Below are positions 1 to 7,695 of a stretch of 64,000 nt of DNA, piece by piece. The position numbers were made by a program, and so were the translations under genes. The notes beneath the pieces were generated by a model. It had not been told where the DNA came from. It saw only the letters and a program-made list of their open reading frames with translations, and searched no databases. Numbering within the stretch: position 1 is the first letter of the stretch; every line of letters begins with the position of its first letter. The stretch lies in NCBI GenBank assembly GCA_020634155.1, contig JACKCI010000001.1:186001-250000 (forward strand), written 5' to 3'. The DNA is from Anaerolineales bacterium (GTDB taxonomy: Bacteria; Chloroflexota; Anaerolineae; Aggregatilineales; J027).

Positions 1-330
1 GTTGTGGATGAAGGTAAACTCTCATCTGCCCTAGGAACCCGCTTTGATGTTCCGGTTGAGGTCGTTTCGTTTGGTTGGCAATCCCAAACGCGCTTTTTGG
101 AGGATTTGGGGGCTGTATGGCGGTTGCGTTTGGATAATACAGAGCAGCCACTTGTCACCGACCAAGGCAACTTTATTCTTGATTGTCAGTTTGGACCGAT
201 TGATGACCCTATTCAACTTGGGCAAGCACTTGATTCGCGGGCAGTGATTGTCGAGCATGGACTATTTTTAGGTCTAGCAACTGAGGTCATTGTGGGTGCA
301 GCGGATGGTTTGCGTTATATGCGGAGATAG
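1..330 (+). CDS. rpiA: Ribose-5-phosphate isomerase A, C-terminal part (5' end outside window)
   Basis: The frame is open at base 1 and ends at TAG 328-330, so only about the last 109 residues are present. They carry the RpiA pattern: VDEGKL near the start (family VDESKL), VPVEVVSFGW, VTDQGNFILDC, then VEHGLFLGLA and a GADGL tail. The enzyme interconverts ribose 5-phosphate and ribulose 5-phosphate in the non-oxidative pentose phosphate pathway, in the cytoplasm. The VDE stretch contributes catalytic residues in the family. A GTG at 4 could be read as a start but lies inside the conserved region, so the gene is cut by the window edge rather than short. It converges on the next gene across a hairpin. 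Confidence 0.93.
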   Translation, partial: VVDEGKLSSALGTRFDVPVEVVSFGWQSQTRFLEDLGAVWRLRLDNTEQPLVTDQGNFILDCQFGPIDDPIQLGQALDSRAVIVEHGLFLGLATEVIVGAADGLRYMRR

Positions 331-333
331 ACT

Positions 334-361
334 TCTGGCGGGGCTGCCACACCCCGCCAGA
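334..361. terminator. Hairpin between convergent genes
   Basis: The 10-bp arms TCTGGCGGGG (334-343) and CCCCGCCAGA (352-361) are perfectly complementary around an 8-nt loop, directly after the rpiA stop. No long T tract follows on either side, so it is a probable but not classical bidirectional terminator. Confidence 0.6.
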
Positions 362-366
362 TGGAT

Positions 367-1467
367 TTAGCTGATGATGTCGTTGCCAACTTTAGTGAAG
401 GCAACAGGGCGCTCCATTGCAGCAGCCAATACATAAGCCGCTGATTCCGACCAATAGGCCGCCAAGCGCATTAACCGCTGGTCTTCCTCAAGGCGTCGAT
501 AGTGGGATACATTGGCTTGGTAGTCGATAACACCAGTTGAAGTCATAGAAGCCTCGGTGCGACGACGATTCAGGTCACTGGTGGTGGTGTGTTGAGTAAT
601 CGCTAAGAGAATATTCTCATCGCGGAGCGTCAAATACACACGCCATGAATGAGTGACCGTTGAAACCTCCACCAGCATGTTATTTTCATCATCTTTACGG
701 GTATCTGAAATGGTTTCAACCATGTGACGAACTTCGATATTTCGCACCTGTTTAAAAGAAATCTCTCGACCACGAGGGCCACCAAAAAAACCACCCAAGA
801 GGCCCGTTGGGGGTACCAACTTGATTAGTGCTTTGGTGGTATCGACTTCACACAATTGATAGGCGGGAGCAATCTGCCCAGCCTGTGAAACTGCGCCATG
901 TTTGGGTACGCGTAGCGTTAATCCCTTACTACGACTTTCCCCCAACCATAAGCCTTCATATTCAAGTGGAAGTATAACCTTTTGGGCACGCGCCTTAGTG
1001 TTCTCGACATCAACATCTTGGCGCTCATGTTGTTCAAGCGGGCCAGTTGGACGAACCGTAGGGATTTTCTTTACGCCAAATATCTTGAGTGGGCAGCCAA
1101 TAAACTCCGCAAGCGCCCGTCCAGCTTGTTGGGCGTCATTGGCATATTTGTGGTTGGGGGCTTGTTCCCAGCGAACAAGAGATACCCAGCGCGGTTTTTC
1201 TTCGGGGTTATCTGCAATATGTAATCCCAGTAACCAGCGTAGGGATTTGGGTTCATAACCAACAACCACCGCACGCACATAAGCTGTTGAGAGCCGATTA
1301 CCGGGAAGGCCAATTGCATCACCAAAGGCTGATTTATAATTGAGAAGACCGCTGCCTTGGACAGTCTCAAATAGAATCGATGGTTTGAGGCGTTCGGCTT
1401 TCGGATAAAGACGCCAGACGCCGTCATTAATTTCGATATCCATGTCTTGCGCGGAAATTGTTGGCAT
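367..1467 (-). CDS. Conserved hypothetical protein, 366 aa
   Basis: I do not recognise the family. The start is well supported: GAGGAA lies 7 nt before ATG at 1467. The product has no signal peptide, no transmembrane segment and no obvious catalytic motif. A short Gly-rich loop (GLLGGFFGGPRGREI) sits near residues 220-235 and is followed by beta-rich sequence (EVRHMVETISD, MLVEVSTVTHSWRVYLTLRDENILLAI) that could be a PH-like or sandwich fold. The N-terminal 120 residues are also beta-rich, with many Trp and Tyr. The last 60 residues look helical. It is probably a soluble cytoplasmic protein. It stands alone, with livF downstream on the same strand but about 200 nt away on the far side. Confidence 0.75.
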   Translation of the reverse strand: MPTISAQDMDIEINDGVWRLYPKAERLKPSILFETVQGSGLLNYKSAFGDAIGLPGNRLSTAYVRAVVVGYEPKSLRWLLGLHIADNPEEKPRWVSLVRWEQAPNHKYANDAQQAGRALAEFIGCPLKIFGVKKIPTVRPTGPLEQHERQDVDVENTKARAQKVILPLEYEGLWLGESRSKGLTLRVPKHGAVSQAGQIAPAYQLCEVDTTKALIKLVPPTGLLGGFFGGPRGREISFKQVRNIEVRHMVETISDTRKDDENNMLVEVSTVTHSWRVYLTLRDENILLAITQHTTTSDLNRRRTEASMTSTGVIDYQANVSHYRRLEEDQRLMRLAAYWSESAAYVLAAAMERPVAFTKVGNDIIS

Positions 1468-1542
1468 GGCAAGGTTCCTCTACAATTTTCACGTTGCGTT
1501 ACGCTAATAATAGCATTGATTTAGTTAGAAAGTCGTTATGAA

Positions 1543-1566
1543 GCACCCCCCAAAATCTAAGGGGGC
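1543..1566 (-). terminator. Possible terminator or hairpin downstream region of liv operon
   Basis: A G5/C5-type hairpin (CCCCC at 1547-1551, GGGGG at 1561-1565) lies about 100 nt beyond the livF stop on its strand. It is followed by only a short T-poor tail, so the call is weak. The rest of 1468-1669 holds the ribosome binding site of the 366-aa gene and nothing else that I can support. Confidence 0.3.
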
Positions 1567-1669
1567 ATGAATAGCTTGTTTGCAAAAGGGTATCAGTGCG
1601 GGCTATTTATACTTATGTCGAGGGTAGGGAATGCGAAGTGTCTTTACAAAATATCCAAAGTTGGAGGGT

Positions 1670-2398
1670 CTAGCCTAAATAGGCTTCAATGACCTCAGCG
1701 TCATCCCGCAGATCAAATGCAGGCGCTGATTTAGCAATCTGCCCGCGCTCTAGCACATAGGCATAATCAGCGACATCCAAAGCCTTGCGGGCGTTTTGCT
1801 CAACAAGCAGGATAGTTTTACCCTCAGCCTTTAGGTCTTTGATAATTGCAAATACTTCATTAACCAACACTGGGGCCAATCCCATACTGGGTTCATCAAG
1901 CATCATCAATTTGGGTTGGGCGACAAGGGCACGGCCTAATGCTAACATTTGCTGCTCTCCGCCACTCAATGACCCTGCCTTTTGGCGACGACGCTCCCGC
2001 AGACGAGGAAAACGCTGAAATACATCTTCAATATCAGCCTGTATGTTGTCAGAAGACTCACCCCGCCAGCCAAGCCACCCGCCAGCACGCGGATAAGCGC
2101 CCATTTCAAGATTTTCCTGAACAGTCATGGTGGCGATGATTTGGCGTCCTTCTGGAACTTGAATGAGACCATGCTGGGCAATTCGATCCGCGCCCCATGT
2201 GTTAATGGCTTGCCCTTGAAATTGAATGCTCCCCATACGCGCTTTAACTAAACCGCTTATTGTGTTCAGGGTGGTGCTTTTGCCTGCTCCATTAGCGCCA
2301 ATTAACGTCACAACCTGTCCCTGCTCAACCGCAAAGCTAATGCCGCGTAAAGCAATGATGGCACCATAACGAACTTCTAGGTTTTGAATGGCAAGCAT
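1670..2398 (-). CDS. livF: Branched-chain amino acid type ABC transporter, ATP-binding protein LivF
   Basis: A 242-residue ABC ATPase of the LivF group, one of two cytoplasmic ATPases that drive uptake through LivH and LivM. Walker A is GANGAGKSTT (about residues 34-43), the signature is LSGGEQQMLALGRAL, Walker B is LMMLDEPSMGLAP, and the H-loop position is occupied by Gln (LLVEQN), as is normal for LivF. The LivF hallmark VPEGRQIIATMTVQENL is present. Length matches the family (about 235-240 aa). It starts at the base after the livG stop, so the two are probably translationally coupled. It is the last gene of a five-gene operon. Substrate could be amino acids, urea or short amides; sequence alone does not settle this. 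Confidence 0.93.
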   Translation of the reverse strand: MLAIQNLEVRYGAIIALRGISFAVEQGQVVTLIGANGAGKSTTLNTISGLVKARMGSIQFQGQAINTWGADRIAQHGLIQVPEGRQIIATMTVQENLEMGAYPRAGGWLGWRGESSDNIQADIEDVFQRFPRLRERRRQKAGSLSGGEQQMLALGRALVAQPKLMMLDEPSMGLAPVLVNEVFAIIKDLKAEGKTILLVEQNARKALDVADYAYVLERGQIAKSAPAFDLRDDAEVIEAYLG

Positions 2399-3154
2399 TT
2401 AGGTCTCTTTTCCTAGATAGGCTTCAATAACTTCAGGATTCTGTTTGACTTCCGGCGGGGTTCCGTAGGCGAGGATTTGCCCGAAGTTGAGAACATAGAC
2501 AGCATCGCAGACTTGGGCAATTAAGGCCATGTCATGCTCGACCACTAAAACGGTGATACCTCGTTCCCGCATTGCAAGGATTTGCTGACCGACTTGCTCC
2601 GTCTCAATAGCATTCATGCCAGCGGTAGGCTCATCCAAAAGGATAAGCTGTGGGTCAGCCGCCAAAGCCCGTGCAATCTCAAGGCGACGTTGGTCACCAT
2701 AAGAGAGGTTACTAGCCAAAACATGCTGAACCTGTTGTAGCCCCAACTGGTCAAGAAGGGTCATGGCACGTTGGCGCATCCATTTTTCTTCGGCCCAATG
2801 ACCGGGCCATTGGGTCAACGAATGCAACAACGTCGAGTGGCCTTGTTGGTGCTGTGCAACCAGAATATTTTGGAGGGCGGTCATTTCGTTAAATAGTCGA
2901 ATGTTCTGGTAGGTACGGGCCATACCCAAAGCCGTGATGCGATGAGCACCTCGACGGTGAATAGGTTTATTATTGAGGGTAATCGTGCCACTTGTGGGGT
3001 GGTCAAGGCCACTAATGCAATTGAGTAAGGTTGTCTTGCCTGCGCCATTAGGGCCAATTAAGCCAATCACTTGGCCCTTGGGGATGATCATATCAACCGC
3101 GTTCAACGCTGCAAGACCGCCAAAATTTCGTGAGACTCTCTGCAATGTCAGCAT
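2399..3154 (-). CDS. livG: Branched-chain amino acid type ABC transporter, ATP-binding protein LivG
   Basis: A 251-residue ABC ATPase, partner of LivF. Walker A is GPNGAGKTTLLN (about 34-45). The region ARTYQNIRLFNEMTALQNILV, with the long insert before the signature, is typical of LivG. The signature reads LSYGDQRRLEIARALA (SYG in place of SGG, which is usual for LivG). Walker B is LILLDEPTAGMN and the H-loop is VEHDM. Length fits the family. The ATG at 3154 immediately follows the livM stop (3155-3157), and its own stop immediately precedes livF, so livM, livG and livF are packed without spacers. Confidence 0.94.
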   Translation of the reverse strand: MLTLQRVSRNFGGLAALNAVDMIIPKGQVIGLIGPNGAGKTTLLNCISGLDHPTSGTITLNNKPIHRRGAHRITALGMARTYQNIRLFNEMTALQNILVAQHQQGHSTLLHSLTQWPGHWAEEKWMRQRAMTLLDQLGLQQVQHVLASNLSYGDQRRLEIARALAADPQLILLDEPTAGMNAIETEQVGQQILAMRERGITVLVVEHDMALIAQVCDAVYVLNFGQILAYGTPPEVKQNPEVIEAYLGKET

Positions 3155-4525
3155 TTAGCGCTCCTCCGCAGGATAGGATATCCAACCACCCAGCCCGACC
3201 AAGGCCATGCCGATGAGATGCACATAGTAGCCTACTGCGAGATGGTCTATTTTGCCCACCAACGCGAGGGCTATGAATAACACAACACCCGTAATCCCCA
3301 CACCCATGAGGGGTAGTGAGAAATGCCCACCATTTTGCCGTTGACGGGTATAGCGTACCCACAGTAGCAAGCCCACAATTACCATATTGCCAATAATTAA
3401 ACCCCAAAACTCGTAACCGAGTATCCGTCCGTTGTCGATTTGATAGGGCAAGACATTGACGAGCCCAACTAGGACAACGCCTGCGGTGGTAACTCGCTTG
3501 GCAAATTCATAGCGACCACCATTACGCCAAAAGCTAGGGATCATGAGGCTCGTCAGGCCACCCGGCAGGTATACGATTATCAACAAGAGGATGACACCAG
3601 TGACCACGCCGCTATATTCACGCAACTCACGCAAGAGTTCGGGGATAGCAGTTAGAGTCAATCCACCAAGTATTGGACCAAGCCAATTGCCAAGCCCCCC
3701 CAAAACAGCATAGGCCAATATATCGACAGCCTTGTCAAAGCCATAGGCCTTGGGTTCAATGGTGCGGGTAGCAAGGGCATTAAAAACTCCGGCTGCTCCG
3801 GCAAGCATAGCGCCCATCACAAAGGCAACATTTTTATAGTAGACCACATTGATACCTTGACTGGCCGCCACACGCTCATCTTGGCGAATGGCTGCCATGG
3901 CCCGCCCCATACGGGAGTGATGCAGGCGGTACAGGAAATAGGAAAGCACCAACAGGAACACCACTAAGTGAGCCGTTTCAGTATAGACCGGAATGCGCGT
4001 GATACCGCGTGCGCCAAGGGTTATTTCCAAACGACGGGCATCAACATCCTCAACCATCAACTTTAGGATAGGTCGGGCGATAGGACCAAAGATTTTTGAA
4101 TCACGAAATTCGACAGCAAGGGTATCAAAATGCAAGATAATGAGACGAACAATCTCACCAAAGCCAATGGTAGCAATAGCTAGGTAGATGTTTCTCAGTC
4201 GCAGTACCGGCAGCCCAACCGGAATCGCAATAATGCCTGCGACCAACATGCCATAAAGTAGTGCTTCACCTAGGGTGGCACCGTGCTGGGTTGTCAGAAT
4301 CGCGCCAACATAAGCGCCAATTGCCATAAATCCCGCATTGGCAAGCGAGAACATGCCGCAATTGAGGGTTAGGTAGATGCTCACACCCAAGATAGCGTTC
4401 ATCAACATGAACTGTACAACAGGCTCGGAGAGGCCAACGGTGGCAAGACGCTCCAGCAGTGGTTCTAGTAGCTGGGTTGCTAGATCCAAGATGGGTTGCA
4501 AGAGGCTATCAAGTAATCCCCACAT
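3155..4525 (-). CDS. livM: Branched-chain amino acid type ABC transporter, permease LivM with C-terminal extension
   Basis: Inner-membrane permease of the LivM family, 456 aa. The core carries LNCGMFSLANAGFMAIGAYVGA, ATIGFGEIVRLI, GRAMAAIRQDERVAASQGI and GGLGNWLGPILGG, all family signatures, and ends near residue 335 (YLPGGLTSLMIP). After that comes about 120 residues with roughly four more hydrophobic segments (AGVVLVGLVNVLPY, FWGLIIGNMVIVGLLLWV, LMGVGITGVVLFIALALVG, VHLIGMALVGLGGW), which standard LivM proteins lack. The ATG at 4525 lies 6 nt after livH. It pairs with LivH to form the channel. The role of the extension is unknown. Confidence 0.92.
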   Translation of the reverse strand: MWGLLDSLLQPILDLATQLLEPLLERLATVGLSEPVVQFMLMNAILGVSIYLTLNCGMFSLANAGFMAIGAYVGAILTTQHGATLGEALLYGMLVAGIIAIPVGLPVLRLRNIYLAIATIGFGEIVRLIILHFDTLAVEFRDSKIFGPIARPILKLMVEDVDARRLEITLGARGITRIPVYTETAHLVVFLLVLSYFLYRLHHSRMGRAMAAIRQDERVAASQGINVVYYKNVAFVMGAMLAGAAGVFNALATRTIEPKAYGFDKAVDILAYAVLGGLGNWLGPILGGLTLTAIPELLRELREYSGVVTGVILLLIIVYLPGGLTSLMIPSFWRNGGRYEFAKRVTTAGVVLVGLVNVLPYQIDNGRILGYEFWGLIIGNMVIVGLLLWVRYTRQRQNGGHFSLPLMGVGITGVVLFIALALVGKIDHLAVGYYVHLIGMALVGLGGWISYPAEER

Positions 4526-4531
4526 GATATT

Positions 4532-5554
4532 CTAAGCACGGTCTTCAATCGGTTGACCCAAAATTCCTTGAGGGCGAACCAGTAGGATAAAGAAAAAGAG
4601 CATAAAGACAAAAGCCTGATCGAGATAGCCATACTTGGTGGCGGTATTGATATAAACTTCAATGAGGGCAATCAAGAAGCCCCCAACGACTGCGCCCCGA
4701 ATACTCCCAAGGCCACCAAGGACAATGACGGTTAAGCCCTTAAGCGCCAAAGAATCGCCCATAAAGGGGTCAACGGCAGGATTACGTGCAAGGGCAAAAA
4801 GAATCCCTGCTGAACCAGCCAATGCACCCGAAATAAAGAAGGCAATCATATAAATCAATTCGGTATTGATGCCCAAGAGGTTCCCCACACGGGCATTAAA
4901 CGCAACAGTCCGCATGGCTTTGCCGAGGCGGGTACGCGCCACAACGTAACTGAGGCCAACCATAAGCAAAATCGCCACGATAATCACCAAAATTTGAATC
5001 GGGCTGATACTAACACCGCTTTCTTGAAACACTAGTGCTAGTGCCAAGCGTGCCACATCCAACGGCTGCTCAATGTCAAGCCCGTTAGGTACATTAATGG
5101 GTGTATTAGGAACATCTGCAATTGGAAAGCCCTTGCGCTCGGCAGTAAAGCGCAATTGAGCAAGGTTGACCAAAATTATGGCAACACCAATACTACTGAT
5201 AAGCTGAGAGAGGCGCGGGGCATTACGTTTACGGAGAGGGTAGAACGCTATTCGGTCAATCACCACGGCTAAGATACCCCCACCAATGATAGCCGCGGGA
5301 ATAGCCGTCCATAGCGCATGGTTGAGTTCAACACATTTCCCATCATAGACACTAGTGCCGCAGGAAGCCGCCAAGCCAAAATAGGCTCCCCACATAAAAA
5401 TGGCACTATGGGATAAGTTGAGGATACCTAAAACACTGAAGACAATGGCATAACCTAACGCAAATAGACTATATAAGCTACCCAGCCAAATCGCATTCAT
5501 CAGTTGGGCGGGGATATTGGCGTTTTCTAGACCGAGGAAGTGCAATATTTCCAC
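4532..5554 (-). CDS. livH: Branched-chain amino acid type ABC transporter, permease LivH
   Basis: Inner-membrane permease of the LivH family, 340 aa (a little longer than the usual 290-310). Recognisable blocks are GSLYSLFALGYAIVFSVLGILNLSHSA, GKAMRTVAFNARVGNLLGIN (the ATPase-coupling loop) and KGLTVIVLGGLGSIRGAVVGG. An inserted loop with two Cys (CGTSVYDGKCVELN, about residues 65-78) may be extracytoplasmic. The start codon is GTG at 5554, chosen because AAGGA lies 7 nt upstream. It follows the binding-protein gene by 68 nt and precedes livM by 6 nt. Confidence 0.92.
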   Translation of the reverse strand: MEILHFLGLENANIPAQLMNAIWLGSLYSLFALGYAIVFSVLGILNLSHSAIFMWGAYFGLAASCGTSVYDGKCVELNHALWTAIPAAIIGGGILAVVIDRIAFYPLRKRNAPRLSQLISSIGVAIILVNLAQLRFTAERKGFPIADVPNTPINVPNGLDIEQPLDVARLALALVFQESGVSISPIQILVIIVAILLMVGLSYVVARTRLGKAMRTVAFNARVGNLLGINTELIYMIAFFISGALAGSAGILFALARNPAVDPFMGDSLALKGLTVIVLGGLGSIRGAVVGGFLIALIEVYINTATKYGYLDQAFVFMLFFFILLVRPQGILGQPIEDRA

Positions 5555-5622
5555 AGAAAAGTCCTTAAAAAATCAGGGGATTATGCCGAAAGTGGCATAT
5601 CCCCCAATGAACCTAATTATGC

Positions 5623-6855
5623 TTATTCGGCAAAGTAGTCGGCGTAGGCATCAGTGAAGACTTCAAACTTGCCGCCGTCCACAATTTGTACCACTGGAAT
5701 ATGGACAGGATTGCGGTCAACATCGAAGCTGAACGGGCCAAGCGGGCTATCAAAGCCTTCAATCGATGCCAGTTCATCACGGATAAGGTCAGAGGAAGTC
5801 GAATCTGCACAACGAATGGCAGTTGCCATTAACCATGTACCTGTGTAGGCCTGCGCTGCAAATTGATCGGGAGCAGCACCATAAGCCTCGGTGTAGGCTT
5901 CTACAAAGGAGACATTCAAAGGTGCTTGACTAACGATATTCCAAGCCGCGCCGACCAATACACCTTCCGACGCATCACCCGCATCAACCATTAAAGCGGG
6001 CGAATTAAAGCCATTACCGCCGATGATGGGGCCATTGTAACCCAACTGACGGGATTGAATGACAATTTGCACCGCGTCATTGATCAGGGCAGAAACTACG
6101 ATGGCATCTGGCTCTTCCGCAATGATATTGGTTAAGGCCACTGAAAAATCGGTTTCACCCTTTTGGAAAGTGTCCTCGCTGAGAATTTCAACACCATTTT
6201 CATCCAGTGAATCGACAAAAACAGTGTAACCACTGTAGGTGAAATCGTCATCGTCACCATAGATAATCGCTACTTTTTGAATACCCAATACTGCCACAGA
6301 AACAGCGATGGTATTCGGGATCACGTCAGCTTCTGGCAGGCTATTGCGGAAGATAAATTGATTGACATCATCGGCCTCTGACATGGAGGTGATGCCATTG
6401 GCGGTATTGCTAACGCCCATCACAGGAATGCCTTGTTCGGCGGCAACTGGGTCAGCAGCGAATGCTTGGCTAGAGAGTGTGGGGCCGATAACGGCAACAA
6501 CGCCTGTTTCATCTACGAGCTTAGTCATCGCAGCAATGGCGGTTTCGCGCTCACTACCACCGTCTTCATCGGCTAAAACAAAAGTGGCTGCACCCAGATA
6601 ACCACTTTCATTGATTTGTTGTTCAGCCAATTTAGCTCCATTCAATTGGGTAGCACCATATGGGGCGGCAATCCCTACTTGACTAAACACGGCACCGACT
6701 GAGATTTCACCTTCGAGGTTTTCGGGGTTAGCGCATTCATCCCAAAAACCAATTTGCGGGGCATCTTCACCACCATCTTGAGCGAGGGCGCTCAGGGGCA
6801 GCATCACCACCGCAATCAACCAACAACTGACTAAAACTTTCAAGAATTTATTCAT
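5623..6855 (-). CDS. livK: ABC transporter substrate-binding protein, LivK/type I periplasmic-binding fold
   Basis: A 410-residue secreted binding protein that delivers substrate to LivHM. The start is ATG 6855: GGAGG lies 5 nt upstream. A longer in-frame reading to 6906 would begin upstream of the likely transcription start. The signal peptide (MNKFLKVLVSCWLIAVVMLP, cut near ALA-Q) has no lipobox at the cleavage site. The mature part shows the type I binding fold: ISVGAVFSQVGIAAPYG, GAKLAEQQINESGYLGA, VVAVIGPTLSSQAFA, VAIIYGDDDDFTYSG and AQAYTGTWLMATAI. It is the promoter-proximal gene of the operon, and the 68-nt gap after it is consistent with higher expression of the binding protein. Confidence 0.9.
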   Translation of the reverse strand: MNKFLKVLVSCWLIAVVMLPLSALAQDGGEDAPQIGFWDECANPENLEGEISVGAVFSQVGIAAPYGATQLNGAKLAEQQINESGYLGAATFVLADEDGGSERETAIAAMTKLVDETGVVAVIGPTLSSQAFAADPVAAEQGIPVMGVSNTANGITSMSEADDVNQFIFRNSLPEADVIPNTIAVSVAVLGIQKVAIIYGDDDDFTYSGYTVFVDSLDENGVEILSEDTFQKGETDFSVALTNIIAEEPDAIVVSALINDAVQIVIQSRQLGYNGPIIGGNGFNSPALMVDAGDASEGVLVGAAWNIVSQAPLNVSFVEAYTEAYGAAPDQFAAQAYTGTWLMATAIRCADSTSSDLIRDELASIEGFDSPLGPFSFDVDRNPVHIPVVQIVDGGKFEVFTDAYADYFAE

Positions 6856-6888
6856 GTTTTCCTCCGTTGAAAGACTGAGACCATTTCT

Positions 6889-6894
6889 ATTATA
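6889..6894 (-). promoter_or_regulatory. Probable -10 element of the liv operon promoter
   Basis: On the minus strand TATAAT occupies 6894-6889, 34 nt upstream of the livK start. No good -35 is seen at 17 nt. Transcription would begin near 6882, which excludes the longer livK reading. Confidence 0.5.
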
Positions 6895-6921
6895 CATAGA
6901 TGGCAATTAATCGCATAAACT

Positions 6922-6951
6922 TTGGACGCCCCTCCCAACCCGTGCTACACT
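6922..6951 (+). promoter_or_regulatory. Probable promoter of the two-component operon
   Basis: TTGGAC (6922-6927) and TACACT (6946-6951) are separated by 18 nt. Transcription would begin near 6958, about 30 nt before the regulator start. It is divergent from the liv promoter. Confidence 0.5.
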
Positions 6952-6987
6952 AAACAATAGATGATGGGTCAAGTGAGGAGTAACACT

Positions 6988-7695
6988 ATGAAAGTCCTCA
7001 TCGTTGATGATGAAGAAGCAATACGCGACTCATTGAGCCAAAAACTAACCCGCGAGGGCTTTCAAGTGGTATTGGCATCAAATGGGTTAGAAGGGCTGCG
7101 AGCCTTTCATACCGAACGGCCTGATTTGGTAATTGTCGATATTGTGATACCAGAGATGGACGGTTTAACCGTTTGCCAACGCATTCGGGAGATTGCCGAA
7201 ACCCCGATCATGATGTTGAGCGCACAAGCCATTAAAGAAGAAGATATTGTTGAGGGCTTGAGCGCGGGGGCTGACGAATATGTTGTTAAACCAATCCGCA
7301 TGAAAGAATTCATTGCACGGGTTCAGGCTCTATTGCGGCGTGCCCAAATGTCGAGCATTGAGCTTGAAAGTGGCTATGACGATGGCTATCTCAGTGTCGA
7401 TTTACAGCGCCGCCAAGTGCATGTCAGTGGCAAGAAACAGCACCTAACCCCGACTGAATTCAAACTATTGGCCGTTCTTTTGGAGAATGCTGGGCGGGTG
7501 GTGCCCCAGCGCGAGTTACTGGAACATGTATGGGGGCGTGAGTATGTGGATGACATTTACTATCCACGAGTCTATATTAGCCAACTCCGCCGTAAAATTG
7601 AGCCGGATGCAACCAACCCAACTTATATTCAAACTGAACATCGCATCGGGTATCGTTTCGAGAAACAGAAAAAACAAAATTCAAATCCAGCGTAA
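6988..7695 (+). CDS. OmpR/PhoB-family response regulator
   Basis: A 235-residue DNA-binding response regulator. The receiver domain (about 1-118) has the acidic pair DD in VDDEEA, the phospho-acceptor Asp in LVIVDIVIPEMDG, the Ser switch in MMLSAQ and Lys in YVVKPI. The winged-helix domain (about 135-230) reads LTPTEFKLLAVLLENAGRVV, with HVWGREYVDDIYYPRVYISQLRRKIE as the recognition helix region and HRIGYRF as the wing. ATG 6988 is preferred because GAGGAG lies 7 nt upstream; an earlier in-frame ATG at 6961 lacks this. The stop overlaps the kinase start by one base (TAATG), so the pair is coupled. Target genes are unknown. The regulator is divergent from the liv operon, which makes that a candidate. 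Confidence 0.95.
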   Translation: MKVLIVDDEEAIRDSLSQKLTREGFQVVLASNGLEGLRAFHTERPDLVIVDIVIPEMDGLTVCQRIREIAETPIMMLSAQAIKEEDIVEGLSAGADEYVVKPIRMKEFIARVQALLRRAQMSSIELESGYDDGYLSVDLQRRQVHVSGKKQHLTPTEFKLLAVLLENAGRVVPQRELLEHVWGREYVDDIYYPRVYISQLRRKIEPDATNPTYIQTEHRIGYRFEKQKKQNSNPA

